Shown here in pieces: positions 24,124-35,911 of a DNA stretch of 55,075 bases. The stretch spans positions 1 through 55,075 of the forward strand of contig JADGJA010000053.1 in NCBI GenBank assembly GCA_027596035.1, given 5' to 3'. A model generated the notes under the pieces. That model made no database searches. It saw only the letters and a list, made by a program, of their open reading frames with translations, and had not been told where the DNA came from. The position numbers and the translations under genes are program-made. The stretch's first letter is position 1, and every line of letters begins with the position of its first letter. Source of the stretch: Thoreauomyces humboldtii. Its lineage: Eukaryota > Chytridiomycota > Chytridiomycetes > Spizellomycetales > Powellomycetaceae.

Positions 24124-24348
24124 TGACTGGAGTAACTATTCATGTTATGAATTTCGATCAATCGCAACGTATCAAATCATATTTATACAAAAGGGATGAG
24201 AGTGGAGGCGGTGGGTTCATGTGTCCAGGCACGGGTACATGGATGAAGCGAGGTAGGCAGTTCCTGGTGCATGCTCAAATTTGATACCATTTCTTTCGAG
24301 ACTATAAAGAAGTCAGTTCGGTTCATGTATCTCCTCCGCCGCGCGCGC

Positions 24349-27300
24349 CTAGTCAAGACCCACCTGCTTATCGTTGTACTCCTGAATCGCGCTCAAGAAT
24401 CCTTTGCTGGAGTCGGCAAGATCACCGAATTTACTTTCGAGCTGACTCAGCTTCTCGCCCCGCTCGTTCAATGCCTCCTTGTTTCTCCCGAACTGGGAGG
24501 TTGATTGCTGTTGCATGGGGCCGCTGCCTGATGATGATGACGATGGAATGTCCCCGGGTAACGATCTGCTGGCCGACGATTTGGACGGACCAAGCTCGTA
24601 CGAGCGCGCCTGAACGTTGTTGACTCTCGACCGAACAAGCTCGTACATGCGAGGCTGGACGTCTGGGAGGCTGGGAAAACGTCAGCACATACACATGTGA
24701 GAAGGAAAGGATACGACACATACCTAGAAGTGTCGCTGCTGATGCTAAACATCTCAAATTCTCGATCGCTTGTTTGTATCAGAAGTCGACCGTCTTTTGC
24801 GATATGCGTTTTTCGCAAACGGCTAGTAACGGCCGCAGAAAGTGTAAGTTGTCGAGGGAGCTATCTTTTCCAAACCGCGCTGAACGCTTACCTTTCATCG
24901 ACGTGGCCGACAGGTAGTCGAGCCGCCCATGCCACTTGGCAATTCGGCAACTCTAGGACCTGGACCCCTCCACCCGCGACCGCAACCAACACGGGATCAC
25001 CCTTGACGAAAGCTAGGCCAGCCTTCAGGATGGGGGCCGCACTCACGTATCTTTCTATGACCGTTGGCTTTTCCCCGGACCCCAAAAGGATCACATTGAC
25101 GGACCCATCGAAAGCCAGTATCACGAAATGATCCCCGGGGGAAGCTCCAGACCGAAGCTGCTTGACTTGTCTTCCGTCAGAGTCCAGGATCGATACATGC
25201 AGCACCCTCTGTGCGCTCTTCTCCGAGTTTGCAAAAGTGCAACTCCGGAGTATGGGCCTGCCCTGATCCTCTTTCACGGTGTAAAGCAAACATCTGCCCT
25301 TCGTTGTCCCAACCATTACGCAAGGGACAGGAACGCTCCCGCCGTTAAAGTACGTATGTACAACAGCAAATAGGGAAATGGCCTCCGTAGGATCCACATC
25401 TTGGCATTCGGTGCGGACGTCCGCAGAAAGAACCGTGGATCGATGAATGGTTATGTGCAAGATGGCACCGGTTGCAGTAACCAGAATTTCCGGGGCTTGC
25501 GTCATCAGAGTAATAGGTTCGAGATGCACGGCCTCGAAGACGGGCTGCCACCCTCCGTGCTCTGGGATTTCCGTGAAACGCCGCCGTATTGTAACAGGTG
25601 CACCGGGGTTTCTGGGGACTGGAGATCTAGCAGCATTGGATATGGGTGGTTCAGGCGTAGACGGAACGGTGAGAGACCGTAATGGCGGTGTATCCTTCCG
25701 TGGTGGGGTAGGCGGTGGGAGGGACGACGATGAAGAGGCTCGCGTAAGGGATTGGTCAGATGAACCCGGCAGAAGTTCAGAATAAGGCGGAGGAGCTTCC
25801 GCTTCCCGTGGAGGCAAAGGTGGAGGTTGTTGGACAAACTCGGCCGTAGGAGACTGGTCCCCCGCATCTGACGAGGAATCGTCCAGTGTAGTGTTGAGGG
25901 CTTCATTGGAATTCAACATTCCCCTGATATCGTTTGACTGCTGGAGCACCGCATCGACCGCTTCATCCATTTGCCGCATCATGTCGTCAATGTTGTCCAA
26001 ATGCCCAGACGCCGCACCAATTTCTCTTGCATCCTTCGAAGACAGCCATTCATAAGCTACCAGGGACGGTCCAGCCGCCACCATCAAGCGTCGTTGTTCT
26101 AGATCCATCCACAACTTCACGTTTTGCACCTCGATATTCGTTTCCAGCGGCAACTTAAACAAAACGGTCGGTGGCGCTGTGAGCTGCCAAAAGACCAGAG
26201 TTCGGTTGTCTGAGAGAGTGCAAAGCACATCCCACATTTGCTTCCCATTGGAATTCAAGATAGTCCCGCCTTCTAGATCAAGTGTCGGAACTGCAGAAGA
26301 GTTCGATACGGTCCGCATCTCCCAGCCAAAGTACTCCGAGCAGTCAGCGGCCAGGAAGGTATCCGTGATTCTATGGGATAGATCGATTGACGGGGATATG
26401 TATAAAGACGACGAGAGGTCGCCAAGCGTTAAGCCCTCGACGTTTCCATCGACATGAAGCACTACGGCAGCGTCGTCCGCTATTGTAATCATCTCAAGGA
26501 TATCGGTACACGAGAGCAGGACGCCATCTGCGGATTCCAAGTCATTGCTCATCGAAAACATTTCGACTCCGTCGTTCGCTGACACGAGGGCGTGGACTTG
26601 GCCAGAAGAGTTGCGAAAGCAGTGCACGCTGCTTGTGCTTTCGCGACCCGTACCCCGCGGCGCACGCTGACGAGAGAACTGTCGGGTGGGTTTCGTTGCG
26701 GACTGTCTCTTGAGGGTGGACAGCAAGCCACCATCCTTCGTAGTCCAGATAACAAGCAATTGTTGACTGCAACCCAAAATCCAGTTGCCATCGGGATGCC
26801 AGCAGCAGTCTTCAATGGATCCGAGGGCTACTTGCTTGTCGGTGAGAGCGAACGATCGTCGGCAGATGCTCTCTTTCAGATCCCACAGAATCAGCAGTCC
26901 GCCAGTGTAACCTAATAGGAGCAGGCTGGCATCTTGTGGGCAAGCATGGATCGCCATCACGGGATATATGCCTCCAACCTGCGGTGATATAGGTATCGTA
27001 TAGGTGGACTCCGTGCCCGAGGCAATATCCAGGGCTCTGACTTCTCCGTGTCCAAATCCGATGAAGACCCATTTGGATCGTGACTTCGCCTCGAGGCTGG
27101 TCACGACCGCTTGCATGTTCACGGGTGGATACTGTAGCACGCCAGACTGCAAGTTCCAGACCAACAGCTCGTTTGAGACCGTCACGCCGAAAAGATACTT
27201 GTCCCCTTCCTTGAAGCGAAGCATGCGAAGGGCCGAACCGCCGCCAGCCACGAGACGCTCCCATTTCTTTCCTACAACGAGACAAGTTCCGTTGTCTTTC

Positions 27301-27467
27301 CCAACCGCAAGAATACATTGCACAGAATCATAGGCGACGCAAGTGCTCCGCGAATTGTTTCCGAGTATCATGACCCTTCCAAGCGAATAGGAGGGGTTTG
27401 AACGAGTGCGAGAAGGCACGGTGGGCCCTCCTTGATGATTCCTTGTCAGTGAGCGCCATAGTCCCAT
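24349..27467 (-). CDS. Lethal giant larvae / tomosyn-type protein with C-terminal R-SNARE motif
   Basis: Members regulate polarised exocytosis by binding t-SNAREs. Three exons (complement of 24349-24670, 24724-24822, 24892-27467) give 998 residues. The N-terminus shows the WD40 beta-propellers of the family (LAVGKDNGTCLVVG, VWNLQSGVL, FIGFGHGEVRALD, LGYTGGLLILWDL, CCWHPDGNWILG). A Pro/Ser-rich acidic loop sits near residues 500-600. DGRLLIQTSDREFEMFS is the conserved Lgl block. The last ~50 residues (KEALNERGEKLSQLESKF and on) form a heptad helix matching VAMP-like R-SNAREs, with Arg at the zero layer, as in tomosyn. No membrane anchor follows, also as in tomosyn. Yeast Sro7/Sro77 are the functional counterparts. 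Confidence 0.9.
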
Positions 27468-27757
27468 TTGGCTTACAAGATTCTAGGAAAGGCACCCTGG
27501 TATTGGCTGGTGGGCTTCAATGCACGGCGGTGAATCGTCAAGCGGCTCACCGGAAGAGTGACGTCCAGAGATGAGTCATAATGAGTCAATCTGTCATGTC
27601 TTCCTCCAGGCTTTCCCCTTCCCCAAGCGGGTCTCAAGGATCGTTCGAGCACAAGGCACATATAATATAGCCAGACCGCACTAAGAGAATATTACACATG
27701 CAACTGCTAGCTTACGAATGAAGTTTCCCAAAATCTGTGCCCCAACCCACGCATGGA

Positions 27758-28735
27758 TTACTTCGTCGGAGACAGTTCACGATTGAAGCCTTGACGACGG
27801 TTCATGTACTGACGGTACGTTCGTTGCTTGTTAATAGCAACAGCGCTGGCATCCGTGCCAACCACCTTCTTGCCCTTCGATCGAGAGAAAACATGCATGA
27901 GCAAGAATGATCCTCTAGCGAGAACAAGGACCGAGCACTTACGGCGGTCGAATTGAAGCCTGCGAACCCCATCAGTGCCATCATCTTTGCTTCCTCGTCC
28001 ATGCCTTCCATTTCATCCTCGACAACAATAGGGTCCTCCGATGCGCCCCGTGGAGGCGGAGTCTCGCTATCCCTGCTGCCTCCTCGCCGCCGGCTCCGGC
28101 TACCGTCACGATCCCGCTTTTCGTCTCGACTGCTGCGTCGATCTCGACTTCCAGACCGGAGACGAGAGTGGGAGTGATGTCCAGAACTCCGGTCTCGTGG
28201 ACGCTCTCGGCTGTCATCTAAACAATCGAAGTCTGCCTCAGAAGCGGAAACAGAATCTGCAAAAGGTCGAAGGCTTCTTACACTGTCTTCGGGAGGTTCC
28301 CACAGGAGAGCGGGAAGAGCGTCGAGTGGGGGACCTTGATCGCGAATCCCTGCTCCGGCGTGGATGTGGGTGACGACCATGATCATAGCGGGAGGACGAG
28401 CCGCCATGATCCTCTCTAGCATAACTGCCCCGCCCTCCGCTTCGTTCTCCATAACGGGACTCTCCGCGCTCTCCTCGGTTTGAATCACGCCCGCGGTAGT
28501 CGCGTGGGTCATCGAGATCTCGATATCTCCCACCCCTGTCATCATCTGGGTATCCTAAGGAAGATTGATCTGTTAACGTAGGAAACGGAGGAACTTGCTC
28601 AAGATCGGTCAAGCAAAGCCTACCTCCCCGTCCTCGGCTGCTATCGCTGCCATATGCGCTTTCGCGTGGGTCGTCGAGGTCTCTGTACCGTCCTCCTCCT
28701 CCGCCAGAACCTGCTGAACGTGGGTCTCTGCTCAT
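27758..28735 (-). CDS. SNRNP27: U4/U6.U5 tri-snRNP-associated protein 3 (SNRNP27 family)
   Basis: A spliceosome component of the tri-snRNP. Four exons join in phase (complement of 27758-27874, 27943-28217, 28282-28554, 28624-28735) to give 258 residues. The first two thirds are Arg/Asp/Ser/Gly-rich, including RYRDLDDPR twice and RS-type runs, typical of the family's disordered N-terminus. The C-terminal ~55 residues hold the diagnostic block: MMALMGFAGFNST, then QRTYRQYMNRRQGFNR at the end. The last intron falls inside this block and its removal restores it. It is divergent to the NDUFA2 gene with 158 bp between start codons. Confidence 0.93.
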
Positions 28736-28893
28736 TGTAGGGGTATATGTCGTAGGTTCTGAACGATTCTGTGGGGTTGTGAATTTGGCGAAGTCGCATG
28801 GCCTTGTCCAAAACCCCAAGTCGACTTTCTCATTCCCAGAATCGTCGTCGCAATCCGCTTTTCGCAACGTCGGCAATACAACCCTATTCTACA
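28736..28893. promoter_or_regulatory. Shared divergent promoter, SNRNP27 and NDUFA2
   Basis: 158 bp between divergent start codons; no distinct motif was identified. Confidence 0.45.
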
Positions 28894-29316
28894 ATGTCCT
28901 GGCGCCCTCTTCTTTCCAAGAACCTCAAGGAGCTGCGCATCCACTTGTGTCAGACGTCCTCAGGCAGCAACGGAACAAGGTGGGAATTCCTAAGAACCAC
29001 TGCACGTAGCCGCTCATTCAGAAGCTTACCATTACCTTCACAGAGAGTTCATTCTTAAGGAGTATGCTGCCATCAAGAAGGAGAACCCAAATTTCCCCGT
29101 CTTGATCCGGGAAGCTGCTGGCATCGAAGCAAAAGCATATGGACGATATGGTGCGTTAATGGTTTAATATGACTTCTATGTTTGATGAACTTAACGCCTT
29201 CCAAAACAGCGTTTGGCCAGGAGCGCCGAGTGACGTTGGAGGGACTTTCCAAGGGGGACGTTGAGAGCAAGATTCAGAGCCTTGCCGAGACTCGACCCAG
29301 CTCTAGCCAGCGATGA
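28894..29316 (+). CDS. NDUFA2: NADH:ubiquinone oxidoreductase subunit NDU-A2 (B8, 10.5 kDa)
   Basis: An accessory subunit of mitochondrial complex I with a thioredoxin-like fold. Three exons (28894-28979, 29044-29150, 29210-29316) join in phase into 99 residues, the normal length. Conserved blocks are LKELRIHLCQTSSGSNGTR, FILKEYAAIKKENP, VLIREA and AYGRYAFGQE. The first of the two Cys residues of the animal protein is kept (HLCQ); the second position reads Ala (REAAG rather than REC). No cleavable presequence, as usual for this subunit. Confidence 0.95.
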
Positions 29317-29817
29317 AGCCCCCGATTTCGCTTTCGCTTCGATCAATATATACCTACTCGATCATACGTGGGATCCAGACCGCAGTGATGCCCTTCTTTG
29401 GCATGACTTTCTCCAAGCCTTACGGAGAGGGAATTTACTGCTTTGTGCACAGCAGCGTTGGATCGACCAGTTCGTCTTTACTCGCGGCGGCTCGACCCTC
29501 CTTCCTCCGGATTGTTTTGCCGGTTACTCGGCAATGTGGGGCACGATCCGCGAAGCTATGCCTTTTCCGTAACCTTTCTGCCTTGTCGGTCTCCCTTGAG
29601 CATCCGGCACTCATCAGGTTCTTCGCACTTCCGTGCCGTCGACAGCATAAGATTGGATATCGGAGGAACTTTTTCGTGATCCTTCAGCGTGCCTTTGCCG
29701 CGGTGCGATCTGCATGGAGCCATTTTTTGTCACAGATCTGGGTATAGATCTACTAGCGATCATGAGCGTGCGTGCATCGTGACCATTAGACTACGTCACG
29801 CCACAATTGGTAACGTT
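29317..29817. other. Intergenic, nothing recognised
   Basis: A plus-strand frame that overlaps the NDUFA2 stop codon is open to 29747, but its product resembles nothing known and two other frames are equally open. Confidence 0.5.
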
Positions 29818-31407
29818 TCAATGGATTCTTCCCCATCGGTGATCCCCTCTCCCCCTCCCTCGCCCGACTCGCACACCACCATGTCCGCCTCCACCGCCGA
29901 TTTGACCCACAAAGTTCCCATACTTGCTGGCTAGACCAGCCGCAGCCACGACGCTCGTCCGTTGCGTGGTCAGCAAAGGCAGGTAGGATTCCCCGATTCC
30001 TGATCTCTCTTCCTTCCTCACGAAAGCCGGCGTCACCATCACCGGCACGGGAGGAAGTATTGTCGATCTCTCTTCCGTTCGAGATCCGTCCGTTTTCCTT
30101 TCCTCGATACCCTCTTCACGCTCATCCGGCGAGGGTGATCTCGACAGGACCCTCGGTTCTCTCCCCGTGACGCCTGTATGGAGGCGCGATGCGGCCCTTC
30201 CCCTCCCTCCCCGTTGCTGATGACTTTGTATCGGGGGTGCGTGAGCCGTGCGGGCGGATCCATTGTAAGTGCTACTGTCGCGAGACTGCAAGCGGCGTGA
30301 GATGTGTGAGACCTGCCAGCTGCCTGGCTGCGGAAGTGGCGGGGGCGCGGACAGGGAGTTTGGTAGGATGTTTGAAAGTGGTTTGGGATCGATCGGACGA
30401 CCTGCACGATCTTTTCGAGAGTCAAGGTTGGGAAGACGTGAGTCGGTGGGCTTCGTGCTCGAAGGACGGTGTGCCCCGTACCGGTATGCAGACACGCGAG
30501 ACCGTAGTCCTTGAAGATGACAAAGTAATTCGCCTGGGGTACATCTTCCTCAAGGAAGGGAGTAAACTGCTGCTCAGTCTCCGGTGCCTATGATCACATC
30601 GGATCTGAACTCGCAACTCTGAGCACTCACAATCCGTCAGCGAATAGTGCTTCTTCAAAAAGGCAATGAACTTGGGCGATGGCCGATCGTACGCAAGGTG
30701 GCCCGGTCGCTGCATCTCGATCTCGAGCATGTAATCAAAAAGGGTTTTGCCATGACCTATGAACCGACAGCATGGAGATCAGCCAAAACTGCCCCCGCTG
30801 CATCGCCCACGGCAACCGAACAAACCTTGCCTTTGGGCCCCTTCGTGGACATAAAAGTCCAGCACGCACAGCGGCGAGACCTGCAGCTGCCTCCCAAACT
30901 CGTCCATCACGAACAGGTTCTTTATCCCGACCTTTATGATCCCGACTACGAGACTCCTTCGTCTGGAGCGGGAGGACGGCCGGTGGTGGTTTGGATGTCC
31001 CCAGTACGCGTGAGGGTTCTTTGCGATGGCTGTATCGTCCAGGAGGATTTCGGTCTTGAGGACGTAAACACGGTGCGTAGGGTTCGACCGTAGTTTCGTG
31101 GAGGTCGTTACCGGGCCGCGCAGGCCTTGCGCCTTTCGTGAAAGCAATTGAAACCGTTAAATTTGCCATACATGACGAAAAAAACAAGAAACATGGTTGC
31201 CGATACCTTTGCACTTGCGACACCAAGCTCATCGATGATTTCTATGGCCCGCTCAAGTCTAGTAGATATGTTTTGAGTACGCGAGCTTCTCCCCTTTTCG
31301 ATAGGCTGAAGGAGGGCTTACAAGGCAGGATTCTTTGGGAGACTGTCTGCGGTGAAGACGGATATTGGTTTTCGCAGAATGGTAGAGATGTCGAAGCGGA
31401 ACTCCAT
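29818..31407 (-). CDS. ATAT1: Alpha-tubulin N-acetyltransferase (MEC-17/ATAT1 family)
   Basis: Acetylates Lys40 of alpha-tubulin in the lumen of long-lived microtubules such as axonemes. Six exons join in phase (complement of 29818-30410, 30482-30544, 30631-30756, 30826-31132, 31207-31258, 31322-31407), giving 408 residues. The catalytic domain covers ~1-215: [63 protein letters not shown] with the catalytic Asp and acetyl-CoA loop, [19 protein letters not shown] and VPQANYFVIF. An Arg/Ser/His-rich insertion of about 25 residues precedes the VVGIIKVG strand. The C-terminal ~195 residues are disordered and end in Gly/Arg repeats. Three of the introns lie inside conserved motifs, and splicing rebuilds them. 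The last intron (71 nt) is the least certain. Confidence 0.92.
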
Positions 31408-32042
31408 GGAGTTGTAGCAGCAGGCTTGCAAGAGGAAGGTGTGAGCAATGAGAGTGATATATGGCAAGTGGGGGCCAGCCTTCGATGGGGTCTGCGATGA
31501 CTCCGATCGTGTAGAAGCCGTGGGTGGCTGTGGTGCACATATGCTGCGCACTGTTCGTCGTCAGCAGCCGTTCGTTTTCTCACGCATTCCCACCCATATA
31601 TACTGCACGGAGGTGCCTCTGCCATACACATCGAATTAGCCCCGGCGGTCTGGGAAAAGCTCCCTCCTCCCGCAACAGCAACGTGAAACAATGCATATGC
31701 ACCAGGATTTTCGCACGCCATACCAAGAAAAGGGCACCGCAAACGCTACCCGGTACCCGGGCCGATCAAACTCTCGCCTTCTCGCACCACTGAAGGATGC
31801 TGGGGTGACCGTTTGTCCCTAACCGCTTCCTTGCAAAGGTGGTCGGCCGCTAAACGTCCGCGAAATGAACTGTCAACCGTTTGTCCACTCGCAAGCTCTG
31901 CCACTCTGCCCGTCATCAAAGTCGAGTGGCTGTGATGTCCATGATTCTTTCTTTGTGAATGACTCAGACCGTCGAGGGCAAGCCTTGACCTGCGAGACAG
32001 TGCAAGCAACGCACTCAGTTCGGCACTCTGCGCCCACCAAGC
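31408..32042. other. Intergenic between divergent genes
   Basis: Contains an ATATATA word near 31601 on the plus strand; no reading frame of interest. Confidence 0.45.
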
Positions 32043-32484
32043 ATGGAAACAAACCGTGAGCAGCCCCCAGAAAGTAGGTCTAGTCTCTCTGCCAGCGATT
32101 CTTGATTATCCGGACCACGCTCCCTGCGAGATGCTAACGCATTCCGGTCTTCCTGCGGCTGTTTTCCCTCCCACCCAGCCTACGCGGTCAAACAGTAAGA
32201 ACCCTGCCTTTGCTCACTGCGGCGCTCAGAAAACAATCTGACGGAAAACTCCTCAAATCAGCAAACGTCTGAAAGCCAGGCTGAAGCAGGAAGAACGGGA
32301 GCACGACAGGCTCTATCTCAAACTGCTCAAACTTAAAGCCAACATCAAGCGAACGCGCTTGGAAAACAGGTATCGCACGTCAATGGGTCGGTAGGAAGAG
32401 CGTCAAGAAGTCTGAAGCTAACGTTGAGATGGACGCGGCATGGTCAGGGTGCTTAGCGATGCTGGCGTGAGCAATAAGGCATAG
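32043..32484 (+). CDS. Small basic coiled-coil protein
   Basis: A probable small gene missed by open-frame scans because its exons are short. Exons 32043-32073, 32179-32194 (16 nt), 32262-32369 and 32448-32484 join in phase to about 63 residues. The core, KRLKARLKQEEREHDRLYL followed by KLLKLKANIKRTRLEN, is a Leu/Lys heptad helix of the type seen in small chromatin- or transcription-complex subunits; I cannot name the family. Each intron has a GT donor and AG acceptor, and two have CTAAC- or CTGAC-type branch sites. If the last intron is not spliced the frame ends at 32394 instead. It converges on the MRD1 gene. Confidence 0.45.
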
Positions 32485-32689
32485 CATGGGGGCGGGCAAC
32501 TCCACCAACGATCCTTGCCGGCTTTCAAGTCTTCTTTTTTTTGGAAAATCACGATCCAATCCTCCCACGCGGCAATCAAGCCAGTGCGCAAACAGTTGGG
32601 GTAGCTGAATATGGAGTTGATGATGCAGGATGCTATGTACAGAAATAAATAAGAAACGAATACGCTCAAAAGGGCAAACGGGCCCTGCT

Positions 32690-35600
32690 CTAATCTTCGT
32701 CCATCCTATCGACGTCCACGTCCTCGTCACCCTCCATGACAAGCTTCCTGCGTTTGGGAGCTCCACCGGAACCGTCACCGTAGAAGGCCTTTGCGGTCTT
32801 GTCTCGGATGGCGTCAACGCTGTTCTCGTCCTGAGCCCACTCGAGGACGAGGTGACGTCCGTAGAGATGGGTAGCGGCGAGCGACTCGAATGCGCGCTTG
32901 GCCTCCTGCTTGGTCAGGAAGTCGATGAATCCAAATCCACGGTGCTGACCGTCGAACTTGCGAGGGATACGCACGGACTTGAGTTGGCCGAAGGTACTAT
33001 CGAAAGAGGAAGCAGAGGTTAACGGTCGGCAAGAACACCGAAATGACAACGTACGCGCAAAGGCTTACGAGAACAGCTGTTGCAAGTCCTTCTTCGTCGC
33101 CTCGAACGGAATGTTGCGAACGATAAGCTTGGTACCCGTGACCTCCACCGGATCGTCCGTTCCGCGCTTCTTGCTCGTCTGGTTCGTGTTCTTTGATGCC
33201 GCGTTCGAGAACTTGAGTTGCAGAACGTGTCCATCCAATGAAAAGTTTTGCATGGACTTCATGCACGTGACTGCGTCCTCCTTGCTGTTGAACTCCAGGA
33301 ATCCGAATCCCATCGACAGTTTTCCACCAGCAGCTTTCCTGTCGGGCTTCATGGCAACGCGGGCGGAACGAAGTCCTCGCAAACCACCGAATGCTTCTTG
33401 GAGGCCTTCTTCGGTCGTGTCGAAGCTCAAATTCTTGACGAAAAGAGTAGCAACAGGTGCCTGTGTATCGTCGGGATCCAAGTCCTTGTCGGTGATGGGA
33501 GCATCGGGCTTCTCCACCGCTCCGAGCGGTTCTGGCGCCGCTTCAACCTCAGAAGCTTGCGCCTCGGCCGCTTCCCGCTGTGCTCTCCGTTCGGCGACCT
33601 TTGCGGGATCGAACGCTCCCGTGAAAGTGTCAACAGGTGCCCACTCGAGGTAAAGAGGAAGGTGCTTGAACTTTGTATAAGCAAGCCGTTGGAAAGCAGA
33701 CTTCGCCTCGTTCAGCTGTTGGAATTCGACGAGTGCGATGGTTCGTGCAGGGGGCAGTACAAGTCGACCGAGAGTTCCAAACTTGCCAAAGAGCTCTTGA
33801 AGCTCTTCCTCCTCGGTGTTGTAAGGGATGTTCTTCACGAGAAGCACGGTTTTACTGCGTGTCTTTCGCTTTTCAAAAGCGCTGAGATCAATGCCCTCCT
33901 ATGAGCACCCGGTATATGAGTTTCCTAGAAAATTTGCGAATCGCCACTTCTGCGAGACTCACGTCTTCAAGATACTTCTTGGTCTCCGCGATGATATGAG
34001 TTTCAGCCAGCGCAAGGCGGACTGCCATATTCTCCGCATCGGGGTTCAGGATGTCACTCTTTCGTACTCCGAGCTTCTTCGCCATAGCTTCAGCCACAGC
34101 ATCGCTCTACAGAACGACAATCGTATGAGTGGGCATCGTAAGCCTCTACAAGTGCGAGCCAGACAGACGTACGTTCATGAAAAGACTGTTCCAGCTGAAT
34201 TCGTTCGCGGCGTTTGTTTTCCTTTGCCTTTCCTTCTGAACTTTGAACGATGACTCGTCATTTTCTTCCTCGTCCGCAGATCGCGGCTTCTCTTTGCCCG
34301 GAATAATGTCTAGGATACGTCCTTGGAAAATGGTGCCGTCGAGAGTGGTGAAGGCGCGGACGGCATGTTCGGGAAGCAGATACAAGATGAAGGCGTAGCC
34401 CTTGGGCTTTTTCGTCAGTTTGTCGATCGGAATATGTGCCTATCGAAACCGGAGAGAGAATCAGAGGAGTTCTGCACCCTTCGGGTATAGCCAAGCACAC
34501 ACCTCTGTCAAGGGTCCGAACTTCTCGAAAAGCTTGTGTAGGTCCTCGACGGAGCAAGAGTATGGAAGGTTTCGGACAAACAACCGTCCCGTCTCCGCGA
34601 TGATGTCTGCTGGAACGGGTTCCGGAATGTATAGTCTAACCTCAGGTGCCGGTGTTGTAGCCGCGGCTGGCGCGGCAGCCTGGGTAACGGGAACCACAAT
34701 TTCCGATGGAGTATCGGGCGTAGCGTCCTCTGCTATTGGCGTGCTCTCCGTAGGCAGCGCCGATCGATCAATCAGCTCCATTTCCTCGATGGTCATGTCG
34801 CCTTCCCGTTCGACATCCGCTTCCTCGTCCTCGTTCTCGTTCAAGACCTTCATCTTGGATCGCATGTACTCCAAGTCGGACATTTCAGAGTTGTTCGCGA
34901 CCGAGTCCTCTAGTACTGGTGCATCGGCTCCGTCATCCTCCTCCTCATCCGGGGAGCTTGCGGAAACCGCCTCGTTGGCATTCATCTTCTTTTCGCCGGC
35001 CGGCAGCTCGTCGTAAAGTTCATCGTCCGAATCGTTGCCGAACGTCACGTGCGACTTTGTGACCAGCATTCCGTCGCCTCCCGTCTTCCTGTTGGCCACA
35101 GCCACGACCTTGGCGTTGACCTTTGGCTTTCTGTCCACAGTCTCGCTCGTGGCTGTAACATCGTCGTTTGCCCACGTCCTTCCACGGGCCGCGGCACGCG
35201 GTCGCATGACATCCAGAAACTCCGCGAGCTTGGGGTCGTTGGCCGTGACACCGCTGTCGTCGTAGAGCGAGTTGAGAAGCTTCTGCTTCCGCTCCGCGTC
35301 CTGGGTCGTCTGCTCCTTGTTCCGCTTCAATCGATCCGCCTTCTCGGCCCGTTGCCGTTGTGCCTCCGCCTCGGCGTTGGCTTTCCGATCGAACGCAGAA
35401 CTCCCGGTCGAGTGCCGGCTCCATGGTCGAGCGAGGTTGACATCTCCGATCTGCAAGGGACGGTGGGGAATGAGACCGATTTGAAAAAGTGCACCCCACT
35501 TTTCGAAACCTGCCCTATACCGCTCTGGCCAGTTCGACTTCTATCCGAGACGTATCGACGAATGTACCGTTGAAGTACTTCAGAGCGGCCTTTGCCTCCT

Positions 35601-35911
35601 TGTCGGTTTTGAAACCGACATAACCGAACCGACGGAACTTGCCGTCACTGCACACGCGTCCGTGGTCAGCACGCGGGAACGTTACAACGTCTCCCGCATT
35701 CAAGCGACAAAAACTCACTGTGTCTTTACGAGCTTTGCGTCTGTGACTTCTCCTTTGGAACCAAAGTGCTCCTTCAGCCTCTCTATGGTATAGTGCTGGG
35801 GCAGGTTCTTCACGATGAGACGAGACCTTTTGTTTCGTAAAAAGAGTTGAGGACCAGCGTTACACCTGAACGAAAAAGCAAATGGCTGGCAGGTGCAAGG
35901 GATGCTTACAT
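32690..35911 (-). CDS. MRD1: Multiple RNA-binding domain protein 1 (Mrd1/RBM19), five RRMs
   Basis: Required for pre-rRNA processing and 40S assembly in the nucleolus, where it binds 35S pre-rRNA and U3. Eight exons (complement of 32690-32996, 33069-33898, 33963-34106, 34173-34439, 34503-35450, 35521-35647, 35719-35826, 35910-35911) give 910 residues, the normal size. RRMs lie at about 3-80 ([22 protein letters not shown]), 368-440 ([18 protein letters not shown]), 545-620 (VLLVKNIPY), 665-745 ([18 protein letters not shown]) and 785-860 ([18 protein letters not shown]). The ~290-residue linker between RRM1 and RRM2 is acidic with Arg/Lys/Glu-rich parts. The initiator codon is split: exon 1 supplies AT and exon 2 supplies G, giving [10 protein letters not shown], the expected start. 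Confidence 0.94.

Noticed and set aside
24349..24500. Loss of the zero-layer Arg in the tomosyn SNARE motif
   Set aside because: On careful alignment with VAMP2 the zero-layer position is the Arg of NERGEKL and is conserved; the Lys further on is not the zero layer.
29313..29747. Plus-strand ORF of 144 codons overlapping the NDUFA2 stop
   Set aside because: Overlap by ATGA, no recognisable product, and other frames are equally open.
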